Source: Ulvibacter algarum (lineage in GTDB: Bacteria; Bacteroidota; Bacteroidia; Flavobacteriales; Flavobacteriaceae). Taken from it: a stretch of DNA of 64,000 nt. The stretch covers positions 806,001-870,000 of the forward strand of contig CANLBJ010000001.1 of assembly GCA_947488905.1 (NCBI GenBank). The letters run 5' to 3'. Under the pieces are notes generated by a model, which saw nothing but the letters and a program-made list of their open reading frames with translations, was not told the origin of the DNA and did no database searches. Of this stretch, positions 45,248 through 54,489 are shown one piece after another. Made by a program: the position numbers and the translations under genes. Each line of letters starts with the position of its first letter. Position 1 is the first letter of the stretch.

Positions 45248-45655
45248 ATGTTACAACGTATTCAAACAATTTATATGATAATCGCCATCCTTTTGATGGG
45301 GGCGCTTTATTTATGGTTTCCTGCGATAACAGATGGTGACACTGTGATTATAGATCGCAATGAAGTGCTTGTTTTTGGTCTAATTTTTGGGTCAATAGCA
45401 CTAACAATTATATCAATTTTAAGTTTTAAAAAGCGACAGTTTCAATTTGTGCTCAATCGCTTATCAATTATATTAAACTTTGTATTACTGGGAGTTTTCG
45501 TTTACAGGGCACTAAGTATATCTGGAGAGACCTTGGTCTCAGAGAAGGGTATTGGGGTGTTGATTCCTATCATTTCTATCGTTTTTTTAGTGATGGCAAA
45601 TAAAGCCGTCAAAAAGGATGAAGACCTTGTCAAATCTGTTGACCGTTTACGATAA
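45248..45655 (+). CDS. DUF4293 membrane protein
   Basis: A 135-residue protein with four predicted spans. It starts at the ATG at 45248 (MLQRIQTIYMIIAILLMG), which is the conserved start of the DUF4293 family. The in-frame extension to a TTG at 45146 has no support. Function unknown; the family is restricted to Bacteroidota as far as I know. It is followed by a terminator. Confidence 0.87.
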   Translation: MLQRIQTIYMIIAILLMGALYLWFPAITDGDTVIIDRNEVLVFGLIFGSIALTIISILSFKKRQFQFVLNRLSIILNFVLLGVFVYRALSISGETLVSEKGIGVLIPIISIVFLVMANKAVKKDEDLVKSVDRLR

Positions 45656-45682
45656 ACTATTACTTAGTATTATTAGTGCAAG

Positions 45683-45717
45683 ACCCTTCCATAATGCCAT
45701 TTGGAAGGGTTTTTTAT
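45683..45717 (+). terminator. Terminator after the DUF4293 gene
   Basis: ACCCTTCC (45683-45690) pairs with GGAAGGGT (45703-45710), followed by T5 and AT-rich sequence. Confidence 0.75.
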
Positions 45718-45735
45718 TTCTGAAATATTCTAGTT

Positions 45736-45788
45736 AGAAGAAAGAAGACAGAAGAAAGACCGCTTCGCTGTAAGAAGAAAGAGAGAAG
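45736..45788. repeat. Purine-rich intergenic repeat
   Basis: AGAAGAAAGAAGACAGAAG and AGAAGAAAGAGAGAAG surround a CCGCTTCGCTG core. The strand bias and imperfect GAAGAAAGA units are unlike coding sequence. It lies between the terminator and the phosphoesterase gene. Confidence 0.55.
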
Positions 45789-45823
45789 CATCTTTATCTT
45801 CGTTTTTAAGTTCGAGTTCAATT

Positions 45824-46315
45824 TTATTTTTTATACTCAATCACTTCAAGATTATCAATTTTACCAGCATCTATTGTAAACCGTAGCATTGTTCTTACTT
45901 GATGAAAACCGTGAGTGCCCACTGCGCCAGGATTCATATGTAATAATCCTGTTTTTTTATCATTCATTACTTTTAAAATGTGAGAATGTCCTGTTATATA
46001 TAGTTTGGGAGGGTTTGCATAAATAGCCTCTCTCACTCTTTGGTTATATTTTCCGGGGTAACCACCTATGTGTGTAATCCAGACATCAACACCTTCACAA
46101 GTAAAGCGATTGTCTAATGGAAACTCTAACCTTGCTTTATCATCGTCTATATTGCCGTAAACCGCTCGCAAGGGTTTCAGTTTTTTTATTGCATCTGTAA
46201 CTTTAAGATTTCCTATATCTCCTGCGTGCCAAACCTCGTCAGCATTTTTTACATGTTTTAAGATACGGTCATCTATATAACTATGGGTGTCGCTAAGGAG
46301 TAAGATTTTTTTCAA
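45824..46315 (-). CDS. Metallophosphoesterase, YfcE/MJ0936 type
   Basis: A 163-residue calcineurin-like phosphoesterase. The metal ligands are spread in the usual motifs: LLLSDTHSY (about 4-12), HAGDIGN (about 35-41), VYGNIDDD (about 53-60), and YITGHSHI (about 106-113). It is a small cytoplasmic enzyme, probably a phosphodiesterase, with unknown substrate. It stands alone, divergent from truA. Confidence 0.9.
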   Translation of the reverse strand: MKKILLLSDTHSYIDDRILKHVKNADEVWHAGDIGNLKVTDAIKKLKPLRAVYGNIDDDKARLEFPLDNRFTCEGVDVWITHIGGYPGKYNQRVREAIYANPPKLYITGHSHILKVMNDKKTGLLHMNPGAVGTHGFHQVRTMLRFTIDAGKIDNLEVIEYKK

Positions 46316-46451
46316 GAGAAATGATTAAATTAATGATTTGTAAAATTACATTTTTTTGAAATTTCTATAAGTGTTAAGTGTAACTATACTTCATTAAATA
46401 AACACAAATTAATGGATATTGAAATTGACATTCTTCAATTTGTTTTTGGGG

Positions 46452-46480
46452 TTTGATATCGATATCATTTTGTAATTTTG
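46452..46480 (+). promoter_or_regulatory. Promoter of truA
   Basis: TTTG (46452-46455), a 17-bp spacer, then TAATTTTG (46473-46480), an exact -7 box. It overlaps an in-frame TTG at 46478, and so decides for the downstream TTG at 46496 as the start. Confidence 0.6.
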
Positions 46481-46495
46481 CTCAAAACAGAACAC

Positions 46496-47257
46496 TTGAG
46501 ATATTTCTTAGAAATAGCATATAATGGTAAAAACTATTGTGGTTGGCAAAAACAACCCGATGAGAATACCGTGCAACAAGAAATAGAGCATTTTTTGTCT
46601 ACCGTTTTACAGCAAGAAATTAACACTATGGGTGCCGGAAGAACAGATGCGGGTGTTCACGCAAGACAGATGTATCTTCATTTTGACGTTTCCGAAGCTA
46701 TTAATATCCCTAACTTCTTATATAAAGCAAACTCCTTTTTACCGCCAGATATTAGTGTTTTAAATTATTATCAAGTTAAGGACGATGATCACACACGGTT
46801 TGACGCCGTTGCCAGGGAGTATGAATATCACGTGAGCATTGCAAAAGACCCTTTTTCTATAGATGCAGCTTACCAACTCAAAAATTTTCCAGATATAAAA
46901 TTAATGAACGAGGCGGCGGCTTCACTACTGAAATATTCAAACTTTCAAGCTTTTTCTAAAGTACGTACAGAGGTTAAAACCTTTAATTGTAAAGTAACAA
47001 AGGCAGAGTGGGTATTAAAGAATAATAAGTTAGTATTTACGATTTCTGCAGATCGTTTTTTACGCAATATGGTACGTGCTATTGTAGGGACTTTACTTGA
47101 AGTGGGGAGCAGAAAAATAACAATAGAAGATTTTCATAAAATTATAGCGAGTAAAAATAGAGGGAATGCTGGGACATCTGTACCTGCCCATGGGCTTTAT
47201 TTAACAAAGGTTATCTACCCAGAAACCGTATCTTTACAACCCATTAAAACAACCTAA
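46496..47257 (+). CDS. truA: tRNA pseudouridine(38-40) synthase
   Basis: A 253-residue TruA that isomerises uridines 38-40 in the anticodon arm. The N-terminus RYFLEIAYNGKNYCGWQKQ and the catalytic Asp in GAGRTDAGVHARQ (about 46-58) are diagnostic, as is FLRNMVRAIVGTL. I start at the TTG at 46496: the family begins with M-R-Y-F and the alternative TTG at 46478 lies inside the promoter -7 box. One base separates its stop from the ABC transporter start. Confidence 0.93.
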   Translation: MRYFLEIAYNGKNYCGWQKQPDENTVQQEIEHFLSTVLQQEINTMGAGRTDAGVHARQMYLHFDVSEAINIPNFLYKANSFLPPDISVLNYYQVKDDDHTRFDAVAREYEYHVSIAKDPFSIDAAYQLKNFPDIKLMNEAAASLLKYSNFQAFSKVRTEVKTFNCKVTKAEWVLKNNKLVFTISADRFLRNMVRAIVGTLLEVGSRKITIEDFHKIIASKNRGNAGTSVPAHGLYLTKVIYPETVSLQPIKTT

Positions 47258-47258
47258 A

Positions 47259-49019
47259 TTGGCAGATTCTGGAAAAGCATTTGATCTCAAGTTATTTAAG
47301 CGCCTCATTGCGTTTGCAAACGCCTATAGATTTATATTTTATTTTGTAGGCTTTGCTGCGGTTGCTATGGCGGCACTTTCTGCTGTAAGACCTTATATCT
47401 TAAAGGTAGCAATTGATGAGTCTATTATAGGTAAAGACAGTGATGGATTGCTTGTTTTTGTACTATTAATGGCTGGGGTGTTATTGCTTGAAGTCTTATT
47501 TCAGCTAGCTTTTATTTATTACGCAAACTGGCTGGGGCAACATGTTGTTAAAGACATACGTGTCAAGCTTTTTAAGTTGATGACAAGCTTTAAAATGCAG
47601 TATTATGATAAGAGTGCTGTAGGGAGATTAACTACACGAGCGGTGAGTGATCTTGAGACGATCTCTGCAATTTTTAGTCAAGGCTTGTTTATGATTATGA
47701 GTGATCTACTTAAGATGCTTGTAATTGCTGGTGTTATGTTATTTATGAGCTGGAAACTAGCGCTCATTGTTTTCTTGATTTTACCAGTAATTTTAGTCGC
47801 AACACGTTTGTTTCAGCGTGCTATGAAGACTGCCTTTGAGGAAATTAGATTACAGGTTTCTAACCTTAATTCTTTTGTGCAAGAGCGTATCACGGGGATG
47901 AAAATCTTGCAAATTTTTAATAGAGAAGAAACAGAATTTAGAGAGTTTGAAAAAATAAATGAGAAACATAAAAAAGCTTGGGTAAAGGCGGTGTGGTATA
48001 ACTCTATCTTCTTTCCTATTGCCGAAATGTCAAGTTCTGTGGCTATTGGGCTCGTTGTTTGGTACGGTGGGCTTAATGCAGAAGGAGGCTTAGTAACCCT
48101 GGGTATTATCTCTGCGTTTATAGATTTTGCTCAAATGCTCTTTAGGCCTTTACGTCAAATTGCAGATAAATTTAATACCCTGCAAATGGGGATGGTGGCA
48201 GCAAAACGTGTTTTTGCCATTCTAGACACTCACTCACACATTGAAGATAACGGTGCTTTAATGCTAGAAAATGCAAAAGGAAAAATAGATTTTGAGAATG
48301 TTCATTTTGGGTATATCCCAGATGAAGAGGTTATTAAAGGAATTTCATTTTCTGTAAATCCTGGCGAAACCGTTGCCATAGTAGGAGCTACTGGGGCTGG
48401 AAAATCTACAATTATTAATTTGTTAAATCGTTTTTACGAAATTAATAGTGGTATAATATCTATAGATGATAAATCTATAAAAGACTATAAGTTAGCTTCT
48501 TTACGTAGCCAGATTGCTATTGTTTTACAAGATGTTTTCTTGTTTGCAGATACGATATTAAATAACATTACTTTAAATGACCCTAGTGTTTCCGAAGCAG
48601 AAGTGAAAGCCGCTGCTGTAGCTATTGGGGTAGATAAATTTATTGAAACATTACCTGGCGGTTATCATTATAATGTGAAAGAACGCGGCGCGATGTTATC
48701 TTCTGGACAACGTCAATTGATTGCTTTTTTGCGCGCTTATGTGAGTAAACCGAGTATTTTAATTCTTGACGAAGCTACATCAAGCGTAGATAGTTATAGT
48801 GAAGAACTCATACAGACTGCCACAGAAAAAATTACAAAAGGACGAACTTCTATCGTCATTGCCCACAGGCTTGCCACCATTAAAAAAGCAGACAAAATCA
48901 TCGTGATGGAAGCTGGTAAAATTGTAGAAATGGGCACACACAGTGACCTACTACAAAAAGAAAACGGGCATTATCGTAATCTTTACGAAGTCCAGTTTAT
49001 GGTAGATGAGGCGATGTAG
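47259..49019 (+). CDS. ABC exporter, fused permease and ATPase (MsbA-like)
   Basis: A 586-residue half-transporter with six spans (about 20-300) and one nucleotide-binding domain. Walker A GATGAGKST (about 376-384), Q-loop VLQDVF, signature LSSGQRQL (about 484-491), Walker B ILILDEATSSVD (about 504-515) and the H-loop IAHRL are complete. It works as a homodimer or with a partner. Substrate unknown; lipid or drug export is usual for the group. The start is a TTG, 1 bp after the truA stop. The 3' end overlaps the convergent DUF3667 gene by 37 bp. Confidence 0.92.
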   Translation: MADSGKAFDLKLFKRLIAFANAYRFIFYFVGFAAVAMAALSAVRPYILKVAIDESIIGKDSDGLLVFVLLMAGVLLLEVLFQLAFIYYANWLGQHVVKDIRVKLFKLMTSFKMQYYDKSAVGRLTTRAVSDLETISAIFSQGLFMIMSDLLKMLVIAGVMLFMSWKLALIVFLILPVILVATRLFQRAMKTAFEEIRLQVSNLNSFVQERITGMKILQIFNREETEFREFEKINEKHKKAWVKAVWYNSIFFPIAEMSSSVAIGLVVWYGGLNAEGGLVTLGIISAFIDFAQMLFRPLRQIADKFNTLQMGMVAAKRVFAILDTHSHIEDNGALMLENAKGKIDFENVHFGYIPDEEVIKGISFSVNPGETVAIVGATGAGKSTIINLLNRFYEINSGIISIDDKSIKDYKLASLRSQIAIVLQDVFLFADTILNNITLNDPSVSEAEVKAAAVAIGVDKFIETLPGGYHYNVKERGAMLSSGQRQLIAFLRAYVSKPSILILDEATSSVDSYSEELIQTATEKITKGRTSIVIAHRLATIKKADKIIVMEAGKIVEMGTHSDLLQKENGHYRNLYEVQFMVDEAM

Positions 49020-49831
49020 CTTATTGTGTCAATATCTTCTTTTTTTGGTGCAAAATCTTGAAGATCAATAACTCCTATAGCGATAAGTATAATAAATATT
49101 AAAATGTAAAACCCTACAAAAAGTATAGTTCCAATAAAAGAGAACCATAAGGTTTTGAGTACTATTTGTGTCATGCTTAGAGAGAAAACACGTTTGTATA
49201 CGTATGCAGAATAAACTATCATCATTGGCATCAAAAAAAAGTACGTTAGTTTGAAATAGTTTACGCCAAACGTTAGAGCAACCATTGAAGGTATAAATAA
49301 AATAATACTAAGATGTGCTTGTGTATATGCCGTAATTATTATGTGGTGTAAATAGCTGTGAATCTTTTTGTTATAAAAAACTACTTTACCTATAAGAGCA
49401 TAAAAAGGTAAAAATAGGACATACATAATACTTTGGTATTCAGAAAAACTACTAAAAAATCCCTCATTTGAATTTTGCGCCATAGGGTTATTCTTATCTA
49501 TCATCCAAGACATATCTAAATTTTCAGTAAAAAACTTATTTAGTAAGAATATTTGAATTCCAGATATTGTTATAGCAAGGGCTAGATAATTTGCGACATT
49601 GAGGTGTTTCTTTCTAGTTCCATTGATATAGCCTCTAATAACCTTCTCTGGGCCTATAGTCATTTGTTTTATAGTCCTTAAAATTAGATTATTTTCAAAA
49701 TTGAAAAACCTTTCAGACATTTCAGTCGCCAAAAACCTGTAAGAAATAACCTCATTAATAACACGTCCACCACATTCTTTACAAAACTTTGCTTCTTGTT
49801 CTAGTGGTGTTTTACAATTTTTACACTCCAT
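48983..49831 (-). CDS. DUF3667 membrane protein with zinc ribbon
   Basis: A 282-residue protein: an N-terminal CxxC...CxxC zinc ribbon (MECKNCKTPLEQEAKFCKEC, residues 1-20), a soluble segment with TIGPEKVIRGYINGTRKKH typical of DUF3667, and about five membrane spans (about 78-260). Function unknown. It lies 5 bp downstream of cdaA on the same strand and may be cotranscribed with it. Confidence 0.85.
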   Translation of the reverse strand: MECKNCKTPLEQEAKFCKECGGRVINEVISYRFLATEMSERFFNFENNLILRTIKQMTIGPEKVIRGYINGTRKKHLNVANYLALAITISGIQIFLLNKFFTENLDMSWMIDKNNPMAQNSNEGFFSSFSEYQSIMYVLFLPFYALIGKVVFYNKKIHSYLHHIIITAYTQAHLSIILFIPSMVALTFGVNYFKLTYFFLMPMMIVYSAYVYKRVFSLSMTQIVLKTLWFSFIGTILFVGFYILIFIILIAIGVIDLQDFAPKKEDIDTISYIASSTINWTS

Positions 49832-49836
49832 GTGTC

Positions 49837-50610
49837 TTAACTTAAATCTTGGGTTAGGTTTTCTTTTAGTTCTTCCATTGTATCAAAAAGGGAGAAGTTA
49901 CCTTCTTTCACGTATGATATTTGTCCGTTTTCTTCAGATACTACTAAGCAAACCGCGTCTGTTTTTTCTGACACTCCCACCGCAGCGCGATGACGTAGCC
50001 CAAAACGTAACGGAATGTTTCTACTGTTTGAAACAGGTAGAATAACACGAGTAGCAGTAATGTTATTACCTTCTACAAGCATAGCGCCATCATGTAATGG
50101 GCTATTTTTATAGAATACAGACTCAATAATAGGTTGGTTTACCTCCATTGCCATAGCGTCACCGGTATCTTTTACAAAATCTAAACTATTGTTTCTTTTA
50201 ATAACTATGAGGGCCCCTGTTTTTTGTTTTGCCATTTTATAACAAGCGTCAATAATAGCATCAACATTAGTTTCAGGACCTTCAGTACTATTAAAGAGGT
50301 TAAATTTTTTGAAAATTCGTTTACGAGATGAGAAGTTAGTAGACCCCAACATCAATAAAAATTTACGTATTTCTTGCTGAAATACTACTATCAATGCAAA
50401 CATACCCACACCTAAAAAACCTCCCAGAATATTACTCAAGAGTTGCATTTCTAGAAACTCTGTGAGTTTCCAGATTCCGTACACAATCACGATACCAATA
50501 AAAATATTGATAGCAACCGTCCCTTTTACAAGTTTATAGATGTAATACAATAGAAAAGCCACTAGTACAATGTCTACAATGTCAATGAGTCTAGGATTGA
50601 GAATTTCCAA
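49837..50610 (-). CDS. cdaA: Diadenylate cyclase CdaA
   Basis: A 257-residue membrane-bound DAC-domain enzyme that makes cyclic di-AMP from ATP. Three N-terminal spans (about 10-80) precede the DisA_N domain, in which the DGA motif (SPLHDGAMLV, about 170-179) and RHR motif (FGLRHRAAVG, about 203-212) form the active site. The start is a TTG at 50610. It lies 46 bp downstream of folP, a neighbourhood common in Bacteroidota. Confidence 0.95.
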   Translation of the reverse strand: MEILNPRLIDIVDIVLVAFLLYYIYKLVKGTVAINIFIGIVIVYGIWKLTEFLEMQLLSNILGGFLGVGMFALIVVFQQEIRKFLLMLGSTNFSSRKRIFKKFNLFNSTEGPETNVDAIIDACYKMAKQKTGALIVIKRNNSLDFVKDTGDAMAMEVNQPIIESVFYKNSPLHDGAMLVEGNNITATRVILPVSNSRNIPLRFGLRHRAAVGVSEKTDAVCLVVSEENGQISYVKEGNFSLFDTMEELKENLTQDLS

Positions 50611-50656
50611 GTGATTAGTGGTTTAGGTGGGTTAAAAGTAGTTACTTTTTTTAGTA

Positions 50657-51490
50657 TTAGTGAGCAGAATTCATCTTTGTTACAAGCAAAACACATTCTA
50701 CGGCTTCTTTCACGTCGTGTACTCGCAGTATTTTTGCTCCTTTTTGTAAGGCAATTGTGTGTAATACAGAGGTGCCGTTTAATGCTTCTTTTGCTGAAAT
50801 ATTAAGGGTTTTATAAATCATAGATTTTCTTGAAACTCCAGCTAAAATAGGCACGTTTAAAGATTTTAATAATTCAAGATTGTTTAAAAGCTCAAAACTA
50901 TGGTCTGCTGTTTTTGCAAAACCAAATCCTGGGTCTATTATAATATCGTTGATGCCTAATTTTCTTGCTTCGGCGAGTTTTTGAGTAAAGTAGAATATGA
51001 CTTCTTTAGTAACAGAATCATAATTAGCTTTCTCAGTCATATTTTGTGGTGTCCCTTTCATATGCATCGCTATGTAGGGTACTTGTAACGATGCAACGGT
51101 CTTTAACATTTTTGTATCAAGTGAGCCGCCAGAAATATCGTTTATTATACAAGCTCCCGCTTCAATCGCTTTTTTTGCCACCTGACTTCTAAAGGTGTCA
51201 ATGGATATTAACGCAGTGGGAAAATTTTTTAAAATTTCAGAAATTACAGGAGTTACACGAGCTATTTCTTCTTCTTCAGAAATATTAACCGCATTTGGTC
51301 TTGAGCTATAACCGCCTATGTCTAAAAACGTGGCGCCATCTGTAAGCATTTGTTCTGCTTGTAATAGAGCGGTTTTGATGTTTGTAGTATTTCCGCCGTC
51401 ATAAAAAGAGTCTGGGGTGACGTTAATAATCCCCATTACACGTGGTGTAGTGAGGTCAATGAGGGTGCCTTTACAATTGATAGTCTGCAA
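50657..51490 (-). CDS. folP: Dihydropteroate synthase
   Basis: A 277-residue folate synthesis enzyme that joins the pterin diphosphate and p-aminobenzoate. Seen are MGIINVTPDSFYDGG (about 19-33), the FLDIGGYSSRP loop (about 55-65), DPGFGFAKT (about 187-195) and LAGVSRKSMI. It starts with a TTG at 51490. cdaA follows on the same strand. Confidence 0.95.
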   Translation of the reverse strand: MQTINCKGTLIDLTTPRVMGIINVTPDSFYDGGNTTNIKTALLQAEQMLTDGATFLDIGGYSSRPNAVNISEEEEIARVTPVISEILKNFPTALISIDTFRSQVAKKAIEAGACIINDISGGSLDTKMLKTVASLQVPYIAMHMKGTPQNMTEKANYDSVTKEVIFYFTQKLAEARKLGINDIIIDPGFGFAKTADHSFELLNNLELLKSLNVPILAGVSRKSMIYKTLNISAKEALNGTSVLHTIALQKGAKILRVHDVKEAVECVLLVTKMNSAH

Positions 51491-51543
51491 TTTTTAATTC
51501 TGATTAATTATAGCGAAATTTACGCAAATTATTAGAACTCCCT

Positions 51544-52083
51544 ATGGCAGATACGTCTAAACAATATAATGAAGTAATCACTACCTGCAGATCACTGTTT
51601 ATCAATAAGATGAAAGACTATGGGAGCGCCTGGCGCATCTTGCGTTTGCCTTCATTGACAGACCAGATTTTTATAAAAGCGCAACGCATAAGAGGATTGC
51701 AGCAAAACAAAGAGCAAAAAGTAGACGAAGGGCAGCAAAGTGAGTTTATAGGCGTGATTAATTATTGCATTATGGCGCTTGTACAACTAGAAAAAGGAGT
51801 TGTGGAGCAGCCAGATTTATCTCTTGAAGAAGCAATTGTTTTATATGACCAGAAAGTGGCTATCACAAAACAATTAATGATGGACAAAAATCACGATTAT
51901 GGTGAGGCTTGGAGAGATATGCGTGTGAGTAGCTTGACAGATTTAATACTTCAAAAGCTCTTGCGTGTAAAACAAATAGAAGACAATCAAGGAAAAACAC
52001 TTGTGAGCGAAGGGATTGATGCTAATTATCAGGATATGATTAATTATTCTGTCTTTGCTTTGATTCATTTAAACGAAGAATAA
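51544..52083 (+). CDS. DUF1599 protein with internal duplication
   Basis: A 179-residue protein made of two similar halves. DYGSAWRILRLPSLTDQI (about 23-40) in the first recurs as DYGEAWRDMRVSSLTDLI in the second (about 118-135), and VINYCIMALVQLE recurs as MINYSVFALIHLN. This is the DUF1599 (nucleotide modification-associated) pattern. Function unproven. Divergent from folP; an inverted repeat lies after it. Confidence 0.88.
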   Translation: MADTSKQYNEVITTCRSLFINKMKDYGSAWRILRLPSLTDQIFIKAQRIRGLQQNKEQKVDEGQQSEFIGVINYCIMALVQLEKGVVEQPDLSLEEAIVLYDQKVAITKQLMMDKNHDYGEAWRDMRVSSLTDLILQKLLRVKQIEDNQGKTLVSEGIDANYQDMINYSVFALIHLNEE

Positions 52084-52100
52084 TTGTGCCTTTGTTGCCC

Positions 52101-52168
52101 TTTGACAAGCTCAGGGTGACAGTTAACATTAATAAACAAAGTGATCTTGTCACACTGAGCTTATCATA
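52101..52168. repeat. Imperfect inverted repeat of the GACAAGCTCAG type
   Basis: Arm 1 (52101-52121) contains TTTGACAAGCTCAGGGTGAC; arm 2 (52148-52168) contains TGTCACACTGAGCTTATCA. They pair over about 18 of 21 positions around a 26-bp centre. It is a second class of interspersed repeat, unlike the one around kmo, and lies in the gap before the BT_3928-like gene. Confidence 0.75.
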
Positions 52169-52209
52169 GTACATGCCTATATTTTTAGGCAAGAATTAAA
52201 AAATAGAAT

Positions 52210-53394
52210 ATGAAAGTAATAATAGGATTTTTAAGAATATTTGTTGGGATATTATTCATCATAAGCGGGCTTATTAAATTAAATGACCCAGTAGGTTTCT
52301 CTTTTAAATTAGGAGATTACTTTGCACCAGATGTTTTAAACCTTGAGTTTTTAGTACCTTATGCATTACTTATAGCGGTAGTGGTTGTTATTTATGAAGT
52401 ACTGCTTGGAGTGATGTTAATCATTGGTTATGCAAAAAAATTCACCCTGTGGAGTTTGCTTATCATGATTGTTGGCTTTACGTTTTTAACTTTTTATTCT
52501 GCTTATTATAATAAAGTGACAGATTGTGGTTGTTTTGGTGATGCCTTGCCATTAGTGCCGTGGGAGTCTTTTATAAAAGATGTGGTGTTGTTAGTAATGA
52601 TCATTATTCTATTTTTAGGTAGAAAACATATTTGGCCATTTTTCACAAAAATGTCAAGAACCATTATTGTGTTTGTTGCGTTTGTACTTTGTTTATTATT
52701 AGGGATGCACGTGTTAGAGCATCTACCGGTTAAAGATTTTAGAGCCTATGCCATAGGTAAAAATATAAAAGACGGAATGGCATACCCAGAAGATGCACCT
52801 AAACCTATTTTTGATTATCACTGGAAATTTGAGATTGACGGTGAAGAACAAATTATCACTACACAAGGTGACTACCCTAAGGTAGACGGTACCTTTATAG
52901 AAGTAGAAACAATAGAGACACAAAAAGGATACGAACCACCAGTGCACGATTTTACTATGGAGCGTGATGGAGAAGATTATACAGAAACACTATTAAACGA
53001 TCCTAATCTATTAATAGTAATGGCTTATAGCCTTGAGAACACGGAGCACAACGGGTATGCAAATATCAAAGAAGCAACAGATAGAGCGATTGCTAAAAAC
53101 TATAAAGTAATAGGGATGTCTGCATCATCACAAGAAGAGACAGAAAAACTAAAAGAAAAGCATGGGCTTAATTTTGATTTCTACTTCTGTGATATGACTA
53201 CACTTAAGACAATTGTGCGTAGCAACCCAGGATTAGTAATGTTGCAGAATGGAACTATTACTCAAAAACTGCATTTTAATGATGCAGCAGATTTAAAATT
53301 AGAATCACTACCGGCTAGACCTAAAGTTATTGAACAGATAATGGAAGAAGTTGAGGCAGACTCTACACAGGTACAAATAGAAGTAACAGAATAA
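52210..53394 (+). CDS. DoxX/BT_3928-type membrane protein
   Basis: A 394-residue protein. Residues 1-170 hold four DoxX/MauE-like spans, with FIISGLIKLNDPVGF and the redox-type CGCFGD (about 110-115). After a further span the C-terminal half (about 180-394) is a soluble domain that looks like a thioredoxin-fold segment without a CxxC site. NCBI calls such proteins BT_3928 family. The function is unknown; redox work at the membrane is the likely area. It ends 2 bp before the next start. Confidence 0.83.
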   Translation: MKVIIGFLRIFVGILFIISGLIKLNDPVGFSFKLGDYFAPDVLNLEFLVPYALLIAVVVVIYEVLLGVMLIIGYAKKFTLWSLLIMIVGFTFLTFYSAYYNKVTDCGCFGDALPLVPWESFIKDVVLLVMIIILFLGRKHIWPFFTKMSRTIIVFVAFVLCLLLGMHVLEHLPVKDFRAYAIGKNIKDGMAYPEDAPKPIFDYHWKFEIDGEEQIITTQGDYPKVDGTFIEVETIETQKGYEPPVHDFTMERDGEDYTETLLNDPNLLIVMAYSLENTEHNGYANIKEATDRAIAKNYKVIGMSASSQEETEKLKEKHGLNFDFYFCDMTTLKTIVRSNPGLVMLQNGTITQKLHFNDAADLKLESLPARPKVIEQIMEEVEADSTQVQIEVTE

Positions 53395-53396
53395 AG

Positions 53397-54470
53397 ATGG
53401 GGCGGTATATACTTCAAAAATTAGGGTACGCGTTTTTGACGCTTTTTGGAGTAGTGACTGTGATTTTTTTATTGTTTACCATTCTACCGGGAGACCCTGC
53501 TAGTATGATGCTAGGGCAAAATGAAACGGCAGAGCAAGTAGCAATTGTAAAAAAGAAGTATGGTTTTGATAAGCCCGTTTATACACAGTATTTGTATTAC
53601 TTAAATGATCTGTCGCCACTCTCTTTTCATAGTACAAATGAGGAGGATTATACCTATTTAAGTAAAGGTAAGTATAGTGCTACAAAGCTATTTAATGCTT
53701 CAGAAACAGCAGTTGTTTTAAAATGGCCCTATTTGCGAGAATCCTTTCAAAAGAATGGCAAAAAAGTAAGTGCTGTCATTGCAGAGACCTTACCTAATAC
53801 TTTTATTCTAGCTGTTTCGGCAATAGTTATTGCGATGTTTTTAGGGGTGTTTTTAGGGATTGTTTCTGTACTTTTTAAAGATGGATGGATAGATAAGTTA
53901 ATCCAGCTAGTGAGTACACTAGGTATGAGTGTACCATCTTTTTTTAGTGCCATTATCTTTGCGTGGTTATTTGGTTTTGTATTACATAAATATACGGGTC
54001 TAAATATGACCGGTAGTTTATATGAAGTAGATGATTTTGGCGAAGGTTCAAGCATACAATGGAAAAATCTTATTTTGCCAGCCATCGTTTTAGGAATAAG
54101 ACCCCTTGCGGTTGTGAGTCAATTAATGCGTAACTCACTACTTGAAGTTTTAAACCAAGATTATATAAGAACCGCGAAGGCAAAAGGACTTTCCTTTGGT
54201 AAAATTATAAGAAAACACGCTTTAAAAAACTCTTTAAATCCTGTGATTACAGCAATTTCTGGTTGGTTTGCTTCTATGCTTGCAGGGGCAGTATTTGTAG
54301 AGTATATTTTTGGATGGAACGGCCTTGGTAAAGAAATAGTAGAAGCCTTAAACACCTTAGATTTGCCAATTATTATGGGCTCGGTAATTATTATAGCGAG
54401 TCTTTTTATAGTTATCAATATCTTTGTAGATCTTGCCTATGGTTGGTTAGACCCAAAGGTTAATGGATAG
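53397..54470 (+). CDS. ABC transporter permease, DppB/OppB type
   Basis: A 357-residue membrane permease with about six spans. The N-terminus YILQKLGYAFLTLFGVVTVI and FTILPGDPASMM (about 28-39), plus the EAA loop DYIRTAKAKGLSFGKI (about 253-268), are typical of the peptide/nickel importers. It carries an extra segment near residues 65-120 of uncertain role. The DppC partner, ATPases and binding protein are not adjacent, so it is an orphan here. It follows the BT_3928-type gene by 2 bp. Confidence 0.88.
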   Translation: MGRYILQKLGYAFLTLFGVVTVIFLLFTILPGDPASMMLGQNETAEQVAIVKKKYGFDKPVYTQYLYYLNDLSPLSFHSTNEEDYTYLSKGKYSATKLFNASETAVVLKWPYLRESFQKNGKKVSAVIAETLPNTFILAVSAIVIAMFLGVFLGIVSVLFKDGWIDKLIQLVSTLGMSVPSFFSAIIFAWLFGFVLHKYTGLNMTGSLYEVDDFGEGSSIQWKNLILPAIVLGIRPLAVVSQLMRNSLLEVLNQDYIRTAKAKGLSFGKIIRKHALKNSLNPVITAISGWFASMLAGAVFVEYIFGWNGLGKEIVEALNTLDLPIIMGSVIIIASLFIVINIFVDLAYGWLDPKVNG

Positions 54471-54489
54471 TACAAAATTTATAGTAATA

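Noticed and set aside
45736-45788. Possible CRISPR array in the GAAGAAAGA repeats
   Set aside because: The units are irregular, with no constant-length repeats or spacers and no cas genes nearby.
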